Under the pieces are notes generated by a model. It saw only the letters and a list, made by a program, of their open reading frames with translations. It made no database searches and had not been told where the DNA came from. A stretch of DNA of 64,000 nt, taken from positions 1,488,001 through 1,552,000 of the forward strand of contig NZ_CP114767.1 in the NCBI RefSeq assembly GCF_027359925.1, read 5' to 3'. Shown one piece after another: positions 1-7,726 of the stretch (positions are counted from its first letter, which is position 1; each line of letters begins with the position of its first letter). The translations under genes were made by a program, and so were the position numbers. The stretch is from Hymenobacter canadensis. Lineage in GTDB: Bacteria > Bacteroidota > Bacteroidia > Cytophagales > Hymenobacteraceae.

Positions 1-129
1 CTGAAGTCATCGATGACGCTTTTTGCCGCGCTAGACGGCGCTAACCCGATTTTTCAGCAAGTGCTGGAAACATTTTTCGGCGGCGCGCCGGACGACAAAA
101 CGCTGCTGATTCTGCGGCGGCATCCGTAG
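1..129 (+). CDS. DUF1810 family protein, C-terminal end (partial)
   Basis: Only the last 42 residues are in the window; frame 1 is open from base 1 to TAG at 127-129 and the start lies upstream. The tail contains SSMTLF, then FQQVLETFFGG and DDKTLLIL, which I recognise as the usual C-terminal end of DUF1810 proteins. These are small, mostly helical proteins of unknown biochemical role. The family call rests on a short fragment. A family A repeat pair begins about 25 bases downstream, so no further gene belongs to this unit. Confidence 0.6.
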   Translation: MKSSMTLFAALDGANPIFQQVLETFFGGAPDDKTLLILRRHP

Positions 130-155
130 CAGCTGGCCGTTTCAGACGTTAAGTT

Positions 156-269
156 AGAACGGTGTAGAGACGCAACATTTTGCGTCTCGTCGTTGCTGAT
201 GTTGTTTAAGTGGCGCGGGCCCAATCGTTCAACGACGAGACGCAAAATATTGCGTCTCTACATCGTTCT
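156..269. repeat. REPIN-like inverted pair, family A
   Basis: Two palindromes in inverted orientation, bounded by AGAAC...CGTTCT. Each has the core GAGACGC...GCGTCTC, preceded or followed by TGTA/TACA and by CGTCGTTG or its complement. This two-hairpin arrangement recurs through the window. Confidence 0.85.
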
Positions 270-301
270 GGCATTCCAGCGCAATGCAACACACTTCCGA
301 C

Positions 302-1291
302 CTACCCCAAAACGGCCTCAATCCGGGCCAATTCCTCCGCACTGAACGGCAGGTTTTCCAGGCAGCGCAGCGAGTCAGTAAGCTGCTCGGGCTTGCTGGC
401 GCCGATGAGCACCGAGGTGATTCGCTCGTCGCGCAGAATCCAGCTGAGGGCCATTTGGGCCAGGCTCTGGCCGCGCTGCTGGGCCAAATTGTTGAGCTGC
501 TGAATCTGGCGGAGGCGCTGCTCGGTGAGCTGGTTTTCAGTGAGGAAGCCCACGCCTTTGGCCACCCGCGAATCGTCGGGGATGCCGTGTAGGTACTTGT
601 TGGTGAGCAGGCCCTGGGCCAGCGGCGAAAACGGGATGCAGCCCACGCCCTCCTCGCCCAATAGGTCGAGCAGGCCGTTTTCCGGGCCGCGCTCAAACAT
701 GGAGTATTTGGGCTGGTGAATCAGGCAGGGCGTGCCGAGCTCGCGCAGGATGCGGATGGCCTCGGCGGCAGCGGCGGGCTCGTAGTTGCTGATGCCCACA
801 TACAGAGCCTTGCCCTGGCGCACCACGTGGTCGAGGGCGCCCATGGTTTCCTCCAGAGGCGTGTCGGGGTCGGGCCGGTGGGAGTAGAAGATGTCCACGT
901 AGTCCAGCTTCATCCGCCGCAGGCTCTGGTCGAGGCTGGAGACGAGGTATTTGCGGGAGCCCCATTCGCCGTAGGGCCCTTCCCACATGTGGTAGCCGGC
1001 TTTGGTGGAAATCACCAGCTCGTCGCGGTAGCCGCGGAAATCCTCCTTCAGAATGCGACCGAAGTTGGTTTCGGCGGAGCCGGGCGGCGGGCCGTAGTTG
1101 TTGGCTAGGTCGAAGTGCGTGACGCCCGAGTCGAAGGCCCGGTGCAGGATGGCGCGGAAGTTCTGGAGCACGTCCACGTCGCCGAAGTTGTGCCAGAGGC
1201 CGAGCGAGACGGCCGGCAGTTTCAGGCCGCTGCGGCCGCAGCGGCGGTAGGGCATATCGGCGTAGCGGCTGGGGCTGGGTTGGTAGGGCAT
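302..1291 (-). CDS. Aldo/keto reductase, YghZ/MgrA-like
   Basis: A 329-residue NADPH-dependent aldo/keto reductase with a single (beta/alpha)8 barrel. The catalytic tetrad is visible: D61 and Y66 in the DLANNYGPPPGSAE stretch, K97 in STKAGY, and H138 in YSHRPDP. The N-terminal YRRCGRSGLKLPAVSLGLW and the GYHMWEGPYGEWGSRKYL region are typical of the YghZ branch, whose E. coli member reduces L-glyceraldehyde 3-phosphate and methylglyoxal. It is a cytosolic detoxification or carbonyl-reduction enzyme; the natural substrate here is unknown. It stands alone on the minus strand between a REPIN and the divergently transcribed permease. It is one of three aldo/keto reductases in the window, but the only one of this subtype. 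Confidence 0.88.
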   Translation of the reverse strand: MPYQPSPSRYADMPYRRCGRSGLKLPAVSLGLWHNFGDVDVLQNFRAILHRAFDSGVTHFDLANNYGPPPGSAETNFGRILKEDFRGYRDELVISTKAGYHMWEGPYGEWGSRKYLVSSLDQSLRRMKLDYVDIFYSHRPDPDTPLEETMGALDHVVRQGKALYVGISNYEPAAAAEAIRILRELGTPCLIHQPKYSMFERGPENGLLDLLGEEGVGCIPFSPLAQGLLTNKYLHGIPDDSRVAKGVGFLTENQLTEQRLRQIQQLNNLAQQRGQSLAQMALSWILRDERITSVLIGASKPEQLTDSLRCLENLPFSAEELARIEAVLG

Positions 1292-1421
1292 TTTGATAGT
1301 AGTGAGTGGCGACTGGGCAACACAAGGTAGTACGTCGCGGCGCCGGCAATTGCCGGTCCGGCAGCCACTTTCCGCGCCCGGTGCCCTACATTAGGCAGAC
1401 TGCCCTAACGCTCTGCCGCTT

Positions 1422-2768
1422 ATGCCCACCAACCCCACTACCGCCGCGCCGGCCCTGAAGAAAGTGCTCCGGCCTTTGCACCTGTGGGCTTTGGCCGTGG
1501 GACTGGTGATTTCGGGGGAGTATTTCGGGTGGAACTACGGCTGGGCGGTGGCCGGGCCGGTGGGGTTTCTGATGGCTACGCTGCTGGTGACGGTGCTCTA
1601 CGTGACGTTCATTTTCAGCTTTACGGAGCTGACCACGGCCATTCCGCACGCGGGCGGGCCGTTTGCCTACTCCTACCGCGCCTTCGGGCCCCTGGGCGGC
1701 TTGGTGGCCGGCTACGCCACGCTGGTGGAGTTTCTGCTGGCCCCGCCGGCCATTGCGCTGGCGCTGGGCAGCTACGGGCACTTTTTGCATCCGAAGGTGC
1801 CGGTGCTGGGCACGGCGCTGGCCTGCTACGCGGTGTTCATCGGCCTGAACCTGCTGGGCATGAAGGAGTCGGCGCGGTTCTCGTTGGTGGTGACGCTGCT
1901 GGCGGTGGGCGAGCTGGTGGTGTACATGGGGCTGGTGGCGCCGAGCTTCCGGGTGAGGAACTTTTTGGCCCATCCGGTGCCGCTGGGGGCGGCGGGCGTG
2001 TTTGCGGCCCTGCCATTCGCCATCTGGTTTTACCTGGCCATCGAGGGCGTGGCTATGGTAGCCGAGGAAGTCGAGGAGCCACAGAAAACTATTCCCAAAG
2101 GCTACCTCTATGGCCTGGGCACGCTGGTGGTGCTGGCCCTGGGCGTGATGGTGCTCACCGGCGGCGTCACGGACTGGCGCACCCTCAGCCGCATCGACTA
2201 CCCCCTGCCCGAGGCCCTGGCCGTGGTGCTGGGCCGCCACAATCGGCTCACGCAGCTGTTTGCCAGCATCGGGCTGTTCGGGCTGGTGGCTTCGTTTCAC
2301 GGCACCATTATCGGCTACTCGCGGCAGGTGTTTGCCCTGGCCCGCAGCGGCTACCTGCCCGGGTTTCTGGCCCGCGTGAATCCGCGCTTCCAGACGCCGC
2401 ACTGGGCCCTGGTGGCCGGCGGCGTAGTGGGTGCGGCGGCTTTGCTTACCGGCACTACGGCCCAGGTGATTGTGCTGTCGGTGCTGGGCGCGGTGGTGAT
2501 GTACGCCATCAGTCTGCTGAGCCTGTTTGCGCTGCGCCGCCGCGAGCCGCAGCTGGAGCGGCCCTTCGTGGCCCCATTCTACCCCTGGTTTCCGCTGCTG
2601 GCCCTGGCCCTCACACTGCTGAGTCTGGGGGCCATTGTGTACTATAATGTGTGGCTGAGCGTGGTGTTTTTCGCCGGTCTGGGGTTGGCGCTGGCCATTT
2701 TCGTGCTGCTGGGCCGGCACCAGCGGCCGGTACCAGCAGACGCTTTGCTGAATGCCGAACGACTGTAG
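1422..2768 (+). CDS. eat: Ethanolamine permease (APC superfamily)
   Basis: A 448-residue polytopic membrane protein with about 12 hydrophobic segments. The N-terminal LRPLHLWALAVGLVISGEYFGWN is characteristic of the ethanolamine permease branch of the APC family, and AEEVEEPQKTIPKG matches the conserved loop of APC exchangers. It should import ethanolamine, and the next gene on the strand is eutB. The last three codons and stop (GAA CGA CTG TAG) are read from the flank of a family A repeat, so the native C terminus may have been altered by repeat insertion. Eat versus a broader amino-acid permease is settled mainly by the eutB neighbour. Confidence 0.85.
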   Translation: MPTNPTTAAPALKKVLRPLHLWALAVGLVISGEYFGWNYGWAVAGPVGFLMATLLVTVLYVTFIFSFTELTTAIPHAGGPFAYSYRAFGPLGGLVAGYATLVEFLLAPPAIALALGSYGHFLHPKVPVLGTALACYAVFIGLNLLGMKESARFSLVVTLLAVGELVVYMGLVAPSFRVRNFLAHPVPLGAAGVFAALPFAIWFYLAIEGVAMVAEEVEEPQKTIPKGYLYGLGTLVVLALGVMVLTGGVTDWRTLSRIDYPLPEALAVVLGRHNRLTQLFASIGLFGLVASFHGTIIGYSRQVFALARSGYLPGFLARVNPRFQTPHWALVAGGVVGAAALLTGTTAQVIVLSVLGAVVMYAISLLSLFALRRREPQLERPFVAPFYPWFPLLALALTLLSLGAIVYYNVWLSVVFFAGLGLALAIFVLLGRHQRPVPADALLNAERL

Positions 2769-2993
2769 AGACGCGACACTTCGCGTCTCGGCGTTGCTGA
2801 GGTTGCGTGAGTTTGACAAGCCAGCGTAATCAAGCAATCAGAACGTCATGCTGAGCTTGCCGAAGCATTTCTACCGCTTCGTCTGCACAATTGGGTTAGC
2901 CAGAGGTAGAGATGCTTCGACAAGCTCAGCATGACGTTCAACAAAAGCAACATCACCAACGACGAGACGCGAAGTGTCGCGTCTCTACATCTG
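2758..2993. repeat. Family A REPIN split by a family B element
   Basis: The left family A arm (2758-2810) and right arm (about 2957-2993) are separated by a complete family B inverted pair. Other A pairs are about 114 bp end to end; this one is about 236 bp, which fits insertion of B into an older A element. The left arm also contains the eat stop codon. Confidence 0.8.
2841..2939. repeat. Family B inverted pair
   Basis: Arms GAACGTCATGCTGAGC...CGAAGCAT and its inverse, with secondary hairpins CTACCGCTTCG/GGTAGAGATGCTTCG in the middle. It lies inside a family A element between eat and eutB. Confidence 0.85.
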
Positions 2994-3040
2994 CCAGAAC
3001 GCGTCTCACTACTCAATACCAAGTACTCACTACTAACACC

Positions 3041-4423
3041 ATGTACCGCCACACCATCCGCCAACGCACCTACACTTTCCCGGACCTGCGGACGCTGCTG
3101 GCGCGGGCCTCGCCCCTGCGCTCCGGCGACCAGCTGGCCGGCGTGGCGGCCGACACCTACGAGGAGCGCGTGGCCGCCCAGTACGCCCTGGCCGACGTAC
3201 CGCTGCGCCGGTTTCTCTCCGAAGCCCTGGTGCCCTACGAGCAGGACGACGTCACCCGCCTCATTATCGATACCCACGACGCGGCCGCCTTCGCGCCCGT
3301 CAGCCACTTCACCGTGGGGCAGCTACGCGACTGGCTGCTGTCGGAAGCGGCGGACGCGGCTACGCTGCAACGCCTCGCCCCCGGCCTCACGCCCGAAATG
3401 GTGGCGGCCGTGAGCAAGCTGCTGCGCAACCAGGAGCTGATTGGCGTGGCCCGGCGCGTGGAGGTGGTGACGCGGTTTCGCAATACGCTGGGGCTGCGCG
3501 GGCGCCTGGCCACCCGCCTGCAGCCCAACCACCCCACCGACGACGCCCGGGGCATTGCCGCCAGCCTCGTCGATGGCCTGCTCTACGGCAGCGGCGACGC
3601 GGTGCTGGGCATCAACCCCGCCACCGACAGCCCCCGCGCCATCCGGCAGCTGCTGGAGCTGCTCGACGGCGTGCGGGAGCAGTTCCAGATTCCAACCCAG
3701 ACCTGCGTACTCGGCCACGTTACCACCACCCTGGAGCTGATCCGGCAGGGCGCGCCCGTGGACCTCACGTTCCAGTCCATCGGCGGCACCGAGGCCACCA
3801 ATGCCAGCTTTGGGGTGAGTCTGAGTTTGCTGCGGGAAGCCCACGAGGCCACCCTAAGTTTGAACCGGGGCACGCTCGGCGACAACGTCATGTACTTCGA
3901 AACCGGCCAGGGCAGCGCCCTGAGCGCCAACGCCCACCACGGCCTCGACCAGCAGACCTGCGAGGCCCGTGCCTACGCCGTGGCCCGGCAGTTTCGGCCG
4001 CTGCTGGTGAATTCGGTGGTTGGCTTCATCGGCCCCGAGTACCTCTACGACGGCAAGCAAATCATTCGGGCGGCCCTAGAAGACCATTTCTGCGGCAAGC
4101 TGCTGGGCCTGCCCATGGGCGTGGACGTGTGCTACACCAACCACGCCGAAGCTGACCAGGACGACATGGATACGCTTCTGACGCTGCTGGGCGTGGCCAG
4201 CTGCACCTTCATCATGGGCATCCCCGGCGCCGACGACATCATGCTCGGCTACCAGTCCACCTCCTTCCACGATGCCCTCTACCTGCGCCAGGTCCTCGGC
4301 CTGCGCCCCGCCCCCGAATTCGAGGCCTGGCTCCAGCAGCAGGGCATCTTCGGAGAGCAAGGCCAGCTACTGCCGGCTGCTGCGGGACATCGTCTGCTGA
4401 GCGCGGGCGGGCTGGGCCGGTGA
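3041..4423 (+). CDS. eutB: Ethanolamine ammonia-lyase large subunit
   Basis: A 460-residue EutB, the catalytic TIM-barrel alpha subunit of coenzyme-B12-dependent ethanolamine ammonia-lyase, which converts ethanolamine to acetaldehyde and ammonia in a complex with EutC. Recognisable segments are YEERVAAQYALADVPL, LQPNHPTDDARGIA, the DAVLGINPATDS stretch, ETGQGSALSANAHHG, and GVDVCYTNHAEADQDDMD with the substrate-binding region. ATG 3041 is chosen because the sequence upstream is repeat DNA; the length matches the family (about 450-465). It follows eat across a 272-bp repeat-filled gap, so cotranscription is uncertain. No microcompartment or EutA reactivase genes are nearby. Its partner eutC is interrupted 1.65 kb downstream, so this subunit is probably orphaned in this strain. 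Confidence 0.95.
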   Translation: MYRHTIRQRTYTFPDLRTLLARASPLRSGDQLAGVAADTYEERVAAQYALADVPLRRFLSEALVPYEQDDVTRLIIDTHDAAAFAPVSHFTVGQLRDWLLSEAADAATLQRLAPGLTPEMVAAVSKLLRNQELIGVARRVEVVTRFRNTLGLRGRLATRLQPNHPTDDARGIAASLVDGLLYGSGDAVLGINPATDSPRAIRQLLELLDGVREQFQIPTQTCVLGHVTTTLELIRQGAPVDLTFQSIGGTEATNASFGVSLSLLREAHEATLSLNRGTLGDNVMYFETGQGSALSANAHHGLDQQTCEARAYAVARQFRPLLVNSVVGFIGPEYLYDGKQIIRAALEDHFCGKLLGLPMGVDVCYTNHAEADQDDMDTLLTLLGVASCTFIMGIPGADDIMLGYQSTSFHDALYLRQVLGLRPAPEFEAWLQQQGIFGEQGQLLPAAAGHRLLSAGGLGR

Positions 4424-4443
4424 TGCATGGCGCTATCAATCCG

Positions 4444-4553
4444 CACAGTTGTAGAGAGGCAATATCTTGCGTCTCGTCGTTGAACTGCCCGCAACCACGC
4501 CGGAGTAACAACGTCAGCAACGACGAAACGCAAGATCTTGCGTTTCCACAGCC
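4444..4553. repeat. REPIN-like inverted pair, family A
   Basis: Two palindromes with AT-rich loops (GCAATATCTTGC and GCAAGATCTTGC) in inverted orientation between eutB and the VOC gene. The right arm has diverged: GAAACGC...GCGTTTC. That change is compensated on both sides of the stem. Confidence 0.8.
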
Positions 4554-4584
4554 CTGACCGCTTAAAACCCTTCCCCCAGCCCCT

Positions 4585-4953
4585 ATGGAGCAAAAAATCC
4601 TTTCTCTCCGGCCCTTCATCGGGGCCAAAGACTACGCCGTTTCGCGCAGCTTCTACCGCGCCTTTGGTTTCACCGAAATCGTCCTGTCGCCCGCCATGTC
4701 CCTGTTTACGCTGGGGGGCGTGAGCTTTTACCTGCAAAATGCTTACGTGGCGGACTGGGTGGACAACACCATGCTGTTTCTGGAGGTGGAGGATGTGGAG
4801 CAGTACTGGCAGGAGATGACGGCGCTGGATTTACCCGGTCAGTTTGCCGGCGTGAAGCTGGTGCCTATCCGGGAGGAAGTCTGGGGCCGGGAAGGCTTCG
4901 TCCACGACCCCGCCGGCATTCTCTGGCACATCGGGGAATTCAATAAAGGCTAA
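4585..4953 (+). CDS. VOC-superfamily (glyoxalase/bleomycin-resistance-like) protein
   Basis: A 122-residue small protein with one vicinal-oxygen-chelate fold: the opening LRPFIGAKDYAVSRSFYRAFGF is the classical first beta-alpha unit, and the closing REGFVHDPAGILWHIGEF is the classical last unit of glyoxalase/bleomycin-resistance/dioxygenase proteins. Such proteins act as dimers in metal-dependent or binding roles. The ligand cannot be told from the sequence, and some expected metal ligands are not obvious. It lies on the plus strand between two repeat elements, inserted between eutB and eutC, and has no evident link with ethanolamine. Confidence 0.75.
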   Translation: MEQKILSLRPFIGAKDYAVSRSFYRAFGFTEIVLSPAMSLFTLGGVSFYLQNAYVADWVDNTMLFLEVEDVEQYWQEMTALDLPGQFAGVKLVPIREEVWGREGFVHDPAGILWHIGEFNKG

Positions 4954-4960
4954 AATTCCA

Positions 4961-5060
4961 GAACGTCATGTTGAGCTTGCCGAAGCATCTCCCCCACTTC
5001 GTTTGGATTACCTCTGCGACGAAGCGGTAGAGATGCTTCGGCAAGCTCAACATGACGTTC
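4961..5060. repeat. Family B inverted pair
   Basis: GAACGTCATGTTGAGC...CGAAGCATCT and its inverse ending CATGACGTTC. It fills the gap upstream of the cupin gene and contains an in-frame ATG that is unlikely to be that gene's start. Confidence 0.85.
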
Positions 5061-5105
5061 AAGGAGTTTCAATTGACTTTTCAGACACCGCCCTTACCCG
5101 ACTCT

Positions 5106-5582
5106 ATGACTGCCCAGGATATCATCCGCCACCTGCACCTGACGCCCCACCCGGAGGGCGGCTACTACCGCGAAACCTACCGCGCCGCCCAGACGCTGAA
5201 GACGGCCGATGGCAGCACCCGCCACCTCAGCACGGCCATCTACTACCTGCTCGAAAACGACGACAAGTCGCACTTCCACCGCATCAAGTCCGATGAGCTG
5301 TGGTTTTTCCACCAGGGGCAGCCGCTGGAAATCATCCTGCTGACGCCTGGCCAGCCCACCCGCCTCGTGCTGGGCAGCGACTTGAGCCGCGGCGAGCTGC
5401 CGCAGGCCGTCGTGCCGGTCGATACGTGGTTTGCGGCCCACCTGCCGCACCGCGCCGGCTTCGCGCTCGTCAGCTGTACCGTGGCCCCCGGCTTCGATTT
5501 CGCCGATTTTGAGCTGGCTGAGCGGGCGGCGCTACTTGCAGAGTTTCCGCAGGCGGCGGAAGTGGTGGAGCAGTTTACGTAA
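5106..5582 (+). CDS. Cupin DUF985 family protein
   Basis: A 158-residue single-domain cupin. HLTPHPEGGYYRETYR near the start, STAIYYLLE, KSHFHRIKSDELWFFHQGQPLEI and the final GFDFADFELAER are hallmarks of DUF985. The family is annotated cupin-like with unknown substrate. HFHRIKSDE contributes probable metal-binding residues. ATG 5106 is preferred over an in-frame ATG at 5052 because the earlier one lies inside a family B repeat. The next gene begins 14 bases after its stop, suggesting an operon. Confidence 0.85.
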   Translation: MTAQDIIRHLHLTPHPEGGYYRETYRAAQTLKTADGSTRHLSTAIYYLLENDDKSHFHRIKSDELWFFHQGQPLEIILLTPGQPTRLVLGSDLSRGELPQAVVPVDTWFAAHLPHRAGFALVSCTVAPGFDFADFELAERAALLAEFPQAAEVVEQFT

Positions 5583-5596
5583 GAACAAAAGTCATT

Positions 5597-6061
5597 ATGC
5601 CCCTATCTAAAAATCGAAATAGTATGACTGTTCATCACCGAGACGAAAAGTATTTAGATGAAATCATCAGGCAAAGATTCTCATCTGCTTTTATGAGCAA
5701 TAGCAAATGGGCAAAACTGATTTCCACTCTGGTTGCTAATTCCTTGCATGTTAAACAGTGTAGAATAAAGCCCATATGGGATGAAAAAAAGCCATATCGG
5801 CGGCTTGTGTTTGATGAAAACACACAGTTTGGGCTCGACTTTTATGAAACCTCCATGGAGGCTATGGTTTCCGGCAAACCAAGAGGATGGTGTGATTACA
5901 AGGAAATAGAATGGCTAGATTTTCCAAGCATAGAAATCAGTGAGAGTAGCGCCCCCGCCATTCAACAGGATATAGAGACTATACAATCACTAATTGACGG
6001 TACCGGGCAATACAGAACAGAAATCACAGCAGACAATTTAAGGCTGTACGCTTACCTCTGA
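5597..6061 (+). CDS. Hypothetical protein, possibly DUF6678-like
   Basis: A 154-residue protein I do not firmly recognise. It has no signal peptide or membrane segment. The NSKWAKLISTL motif and a later EIEWLDFPSIEI resemble what I recall of DUF6678 proteins, but this is weak. The base composition is visibly AT-richer than the flanking genes, which suggests acquisition by transfer. An alternative in-frame ATG lies at 5624. It ends 11 bases before the eutC start, so it is placed to be cotranscribed with eutC despite no known link. Confidence 0.5.
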   Translation: MPLSKNRNSMTVHHRDEKYLDEIIRQRFSSAFMSNSKWAKLISTLVANSLHVKQCRIKPIWDEKKPYRRLVFDENTQFGLDFYETSMEAMVSGKPRGWCDYKEIEWLDFPSIEISESSAPAIQQDIETIQSLIDGTGQYRTEITADNLRLYAYL

Positions 6062-6135
6062 CAGTGAATAAAATGCCCGACGAACTACCCAACACCCCGC
6101 CCCCCGACGACCCCTGGGCCGGCTTGCGAGCCTAC

Positions 6136-6160
6136 TGTCTCGTCCGGCTATAGCTATACA
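6136..6160 (+). repeat. IS terminal inverted repeat, left
   Basis: 25 bp, beginning TGTCTCGTCCGGC; exact reverse complement of 7702-7726. Homology stops abruptly at base 26. Confidence 0.95.
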
Positions 6161-6271
6161 GATGAAATTGATAATCCGTCCTGCGCTTTACAGGCTGGGC
6201 TGGTAATCCGGATTGAACTTTACAGGTAGACAAGATAGTCAGCCGTTTTTTGCCACCGCTTAGGTCGGGTA

Positions 6272-7174
6272 TCACGTTGGGGCTGCGATAGCCGCCGCCT
6301 GATAGTAATTTTTCCAGCGCCGCACGAGCAGTCCTTCCTGCTCATGGGCTTGATTTGGGGTCAGGAAGTCGCAGCTGCCGTGTGGGCGCAGCTCGTTGTA
6401 GGTTCGCACCGCCTGTGCCACCAGCGCATCGGCCTGGGCAAAACCGGGCAGCGTGTTGCCCAGGCCGAATTCGTCCTTCAGGATGCCGTTGACCCGTTCG
6501 GCCACGGCGTTTTCGTACGGGTCCCCGTGCTGGGTCATGCTTAGGGCCACGCCGTGACTTTCCAGCAGGCCCACGTACTCGCGCGCCGCATACTGTAAGC
6601 CCCGGTCGGAGTGGTGAATCAGCGGGCGGTGCGGCTGCACGCGGGTCGCCAGGGCCTGCTGCAGCGCGGCAAGAGTACCGCGCACCGACAGATCGGGGTG
6701 CAGGCAGGCGCCTACGATTTTGTGCGAATACAAGTCGGTAATCAGGCTCAGGTAGCTCCAGCCGCTGAGCAGGCGCACGTAAGTGATGTCGCTGACCCAG
6801 ACCTGTTCGGCGTGGTGCACCGTCAGGTTTTCAATCAGATTTGGCCGCCGAAACAAGGGCAAGCAGGTTTGCGTGGTCACCACGCGCCGCTTGCGGCGGC
6901 GGATGAGCAGGCCGTGGCCGGCCAGCAAGGCAAACAGGTAGTCCCGGCCCACGCGGGGCGCGTGCTCACCTAGCCGCGGCTGCAGCAGGAACTGGAGCTT
7001 GCGTGTGCCCAACCGGGGTAGGTCCGTGCGGATGTCGGCCACCAGGGCCAGCACCAAGCCGTCGAGCAAGGCCTGCGCCGTAGCCCGGCGTTGGTGGTCG
7101 TAGAATGCGTTTCGCGTCTTGCCAAACAGCCCACAGAGCGTACCCACGCCTACGTGCGGGTACTTCCGGCGCAT
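6272..7174 (-). CDS. IS3-family transposase, OrfB (DDE integrase domain)
   Basis: A 300-residue retroviral-integrase-fold transposase. The DDE triad is visible as D129 (WVSDITY), D190 (IHHSDRGLQY) and E226 (NAVAERVNGILKDE), with the 35-residue D-E spacing typical of IS3 elements. An HTH_21-like segment (GVGTLCGLFGKTRNAFYDHQRR) precedes it. The ATG overlaps the orfA stop as TAATG, so OrfB could be made alone by coupling, while the active OrfAB transposase would arise by -1 frameshift at 7204-7198. It looks intact. Confidence 0.95.
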   Translation of the reverse strand: MRRKYPHVGVGTLCGLFGKTRNAFYDHQRRATAQALLDGLVLALVADIRTDLPRLGTRKLQFLLQPRLGEHAPRVGRDYLFALLAGHGLLIRRRKRRVVTTQTCLPLFRRPNLIENLTVHHAEQVWVSDITYVRLLSGWSYLSLITDLYSHKIVGACLHPDLSVRGTLAALQQALATRVQPHRPLIHHSDRGLQYAAREYVGLLESHGVALSMTQHGDPYENAVAERVNGILKDEFGLGNTLPGFAQADALVAQAVRTYNELRPHGSCDFLTPNQAHEQEGLLVRRWKNYYQAAAIAAPT

Positions 7175-7686
7175 TATTTCGACGGCTTGGCACCAGCCTT
7201 TTTTCGGATGTCAATCTTATAAGTTGCCTCTGCTTGGTCGATGAGCGTGTGCAGGGCTTCGATTTGCCACTGCGCCTGCCGCAGCTGTGCCGCCAGTGGG
7301 GTGCCGGCGTCGGCAGGCGGATCTGGCTCAGTCGTGAGTCGCCCCGACTCGCTGGCTCGGTAAGCAGCTACCCACTGGCGCAAGGTCTTTTTTAGGTGCA
7401 ACTCGTATTTGAGCAGAGCCTCGTCTTCGCTCAGGCGGCCATCGAGTAACTCCCGGGCAATCTGCTGCTTCTGGGCGGCGGTGAATTGTTTACGGCGCAT
7501 CTGCGCGTATACGGCGGTGCCGTAGCGCTTGAGCCACGCCAGCAGCGTCATGTGGCCCACACCGAACTGCTGCCGGACAGCCTGTTGCGACAAACCCGAC
7601 TCGACCAACCGGACGGCTTCTTGGCGAACAGAAATGGCATAATGATCATTTTTGCCCCTACGTGGGGCTTGTTCGAGTGCAGTCAT
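7174..7686 (-). CDS. IS3-family transposase, OrfA (DNA-binding subunit)
   Basis: A 170-residue protein with two helix-turn-helix-like stretches (SVRQEAVRLVESGLSQQAVRQQFGVG and a second around EDEALLKYELHLKKTLRQW) and a C-terminal coiled coil (LAAQLRQAQWQIEALHTLIDQAE) that would mediate multimerisation. In IS3 elements OrfA binds the terminal repeats and restrains transposition. The end of the gene carries CGA AAA AAG, the frameshift site, then stops at TAA overlapping the orfB ATG. Confidence 0.93.
   Translation of the reverse strand: MTALEQAPRRGKNDHYAISVRQEAVRLVESGLSQQAVRQQFGVGHMTLLAWLKRYGTAVYAQMRRKQFTAAQKQQIARELLDGRLSEDEALLKYELHLKKTLRQWVAAYRASESGRLTTEPDPPADAGTPLAAQLRQAQWQIEALHTLIDQAEATYKIDIRKKAGAKPSK
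7198..7204 (-). promoter_or_regulatory. Programmed -1 frameshift slippery heptamer A AAA AAG
   Basis: Read on the minus strand, the orfA codons CGA AAA AAG contain A-AAA-AAG in the correct phase. A -1 slip continues as GGC TGG TGC CAA GCC into the orfB frame, which is open there upstream of its ATG. This is the canonical IS3 way of making OrfAB. Confidence 0.88.
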
Positions 7687-7701
7687 ACATCAGTTGGAGG
7701 A

Positions 7702-7726
7702 TGTATAGCTATAGCCGGACGAGACA
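7702..7726 (-). repeat. IS terminal inverted repeat, right
   Basis: 25 bp ending in GACGAGACA, followed by the TAC target duplication. This is the orfA-proximal end, so the transposase promoter must lie in the short stretch between 7687 and 7726. Confidence 0.95.

Larger units (their letters stand above)
6136..7726 (-). mobile_element. Complete IS3-family insertion sequence, 1591 bp
   Basis: The element starts TGTCTCGTCC and ends GGACGAGACA, has 25-bp perfect terminal inverted repeats, and is flanked by a 3-bp direct repeat TAC (6133-6135 and 7727-7729). It carries orfA and orfB overlapping in the -1 phase with an A6G slippery site, the standard IS3 organisation. Both genes run on the minus strand, opposite to the disrupted eutC. 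The intact ends, duplication and genes indicate it is probably still active. Confidence 0.95.

Noticed and set aside
3041..4423. Ethanolamine microcompartment or B12 riboswitch beside eutB
   Set aside because: No shell-protein genes in the neighbourhood, and the upstream gap is filled by REPIN elements with no visible B12-box.
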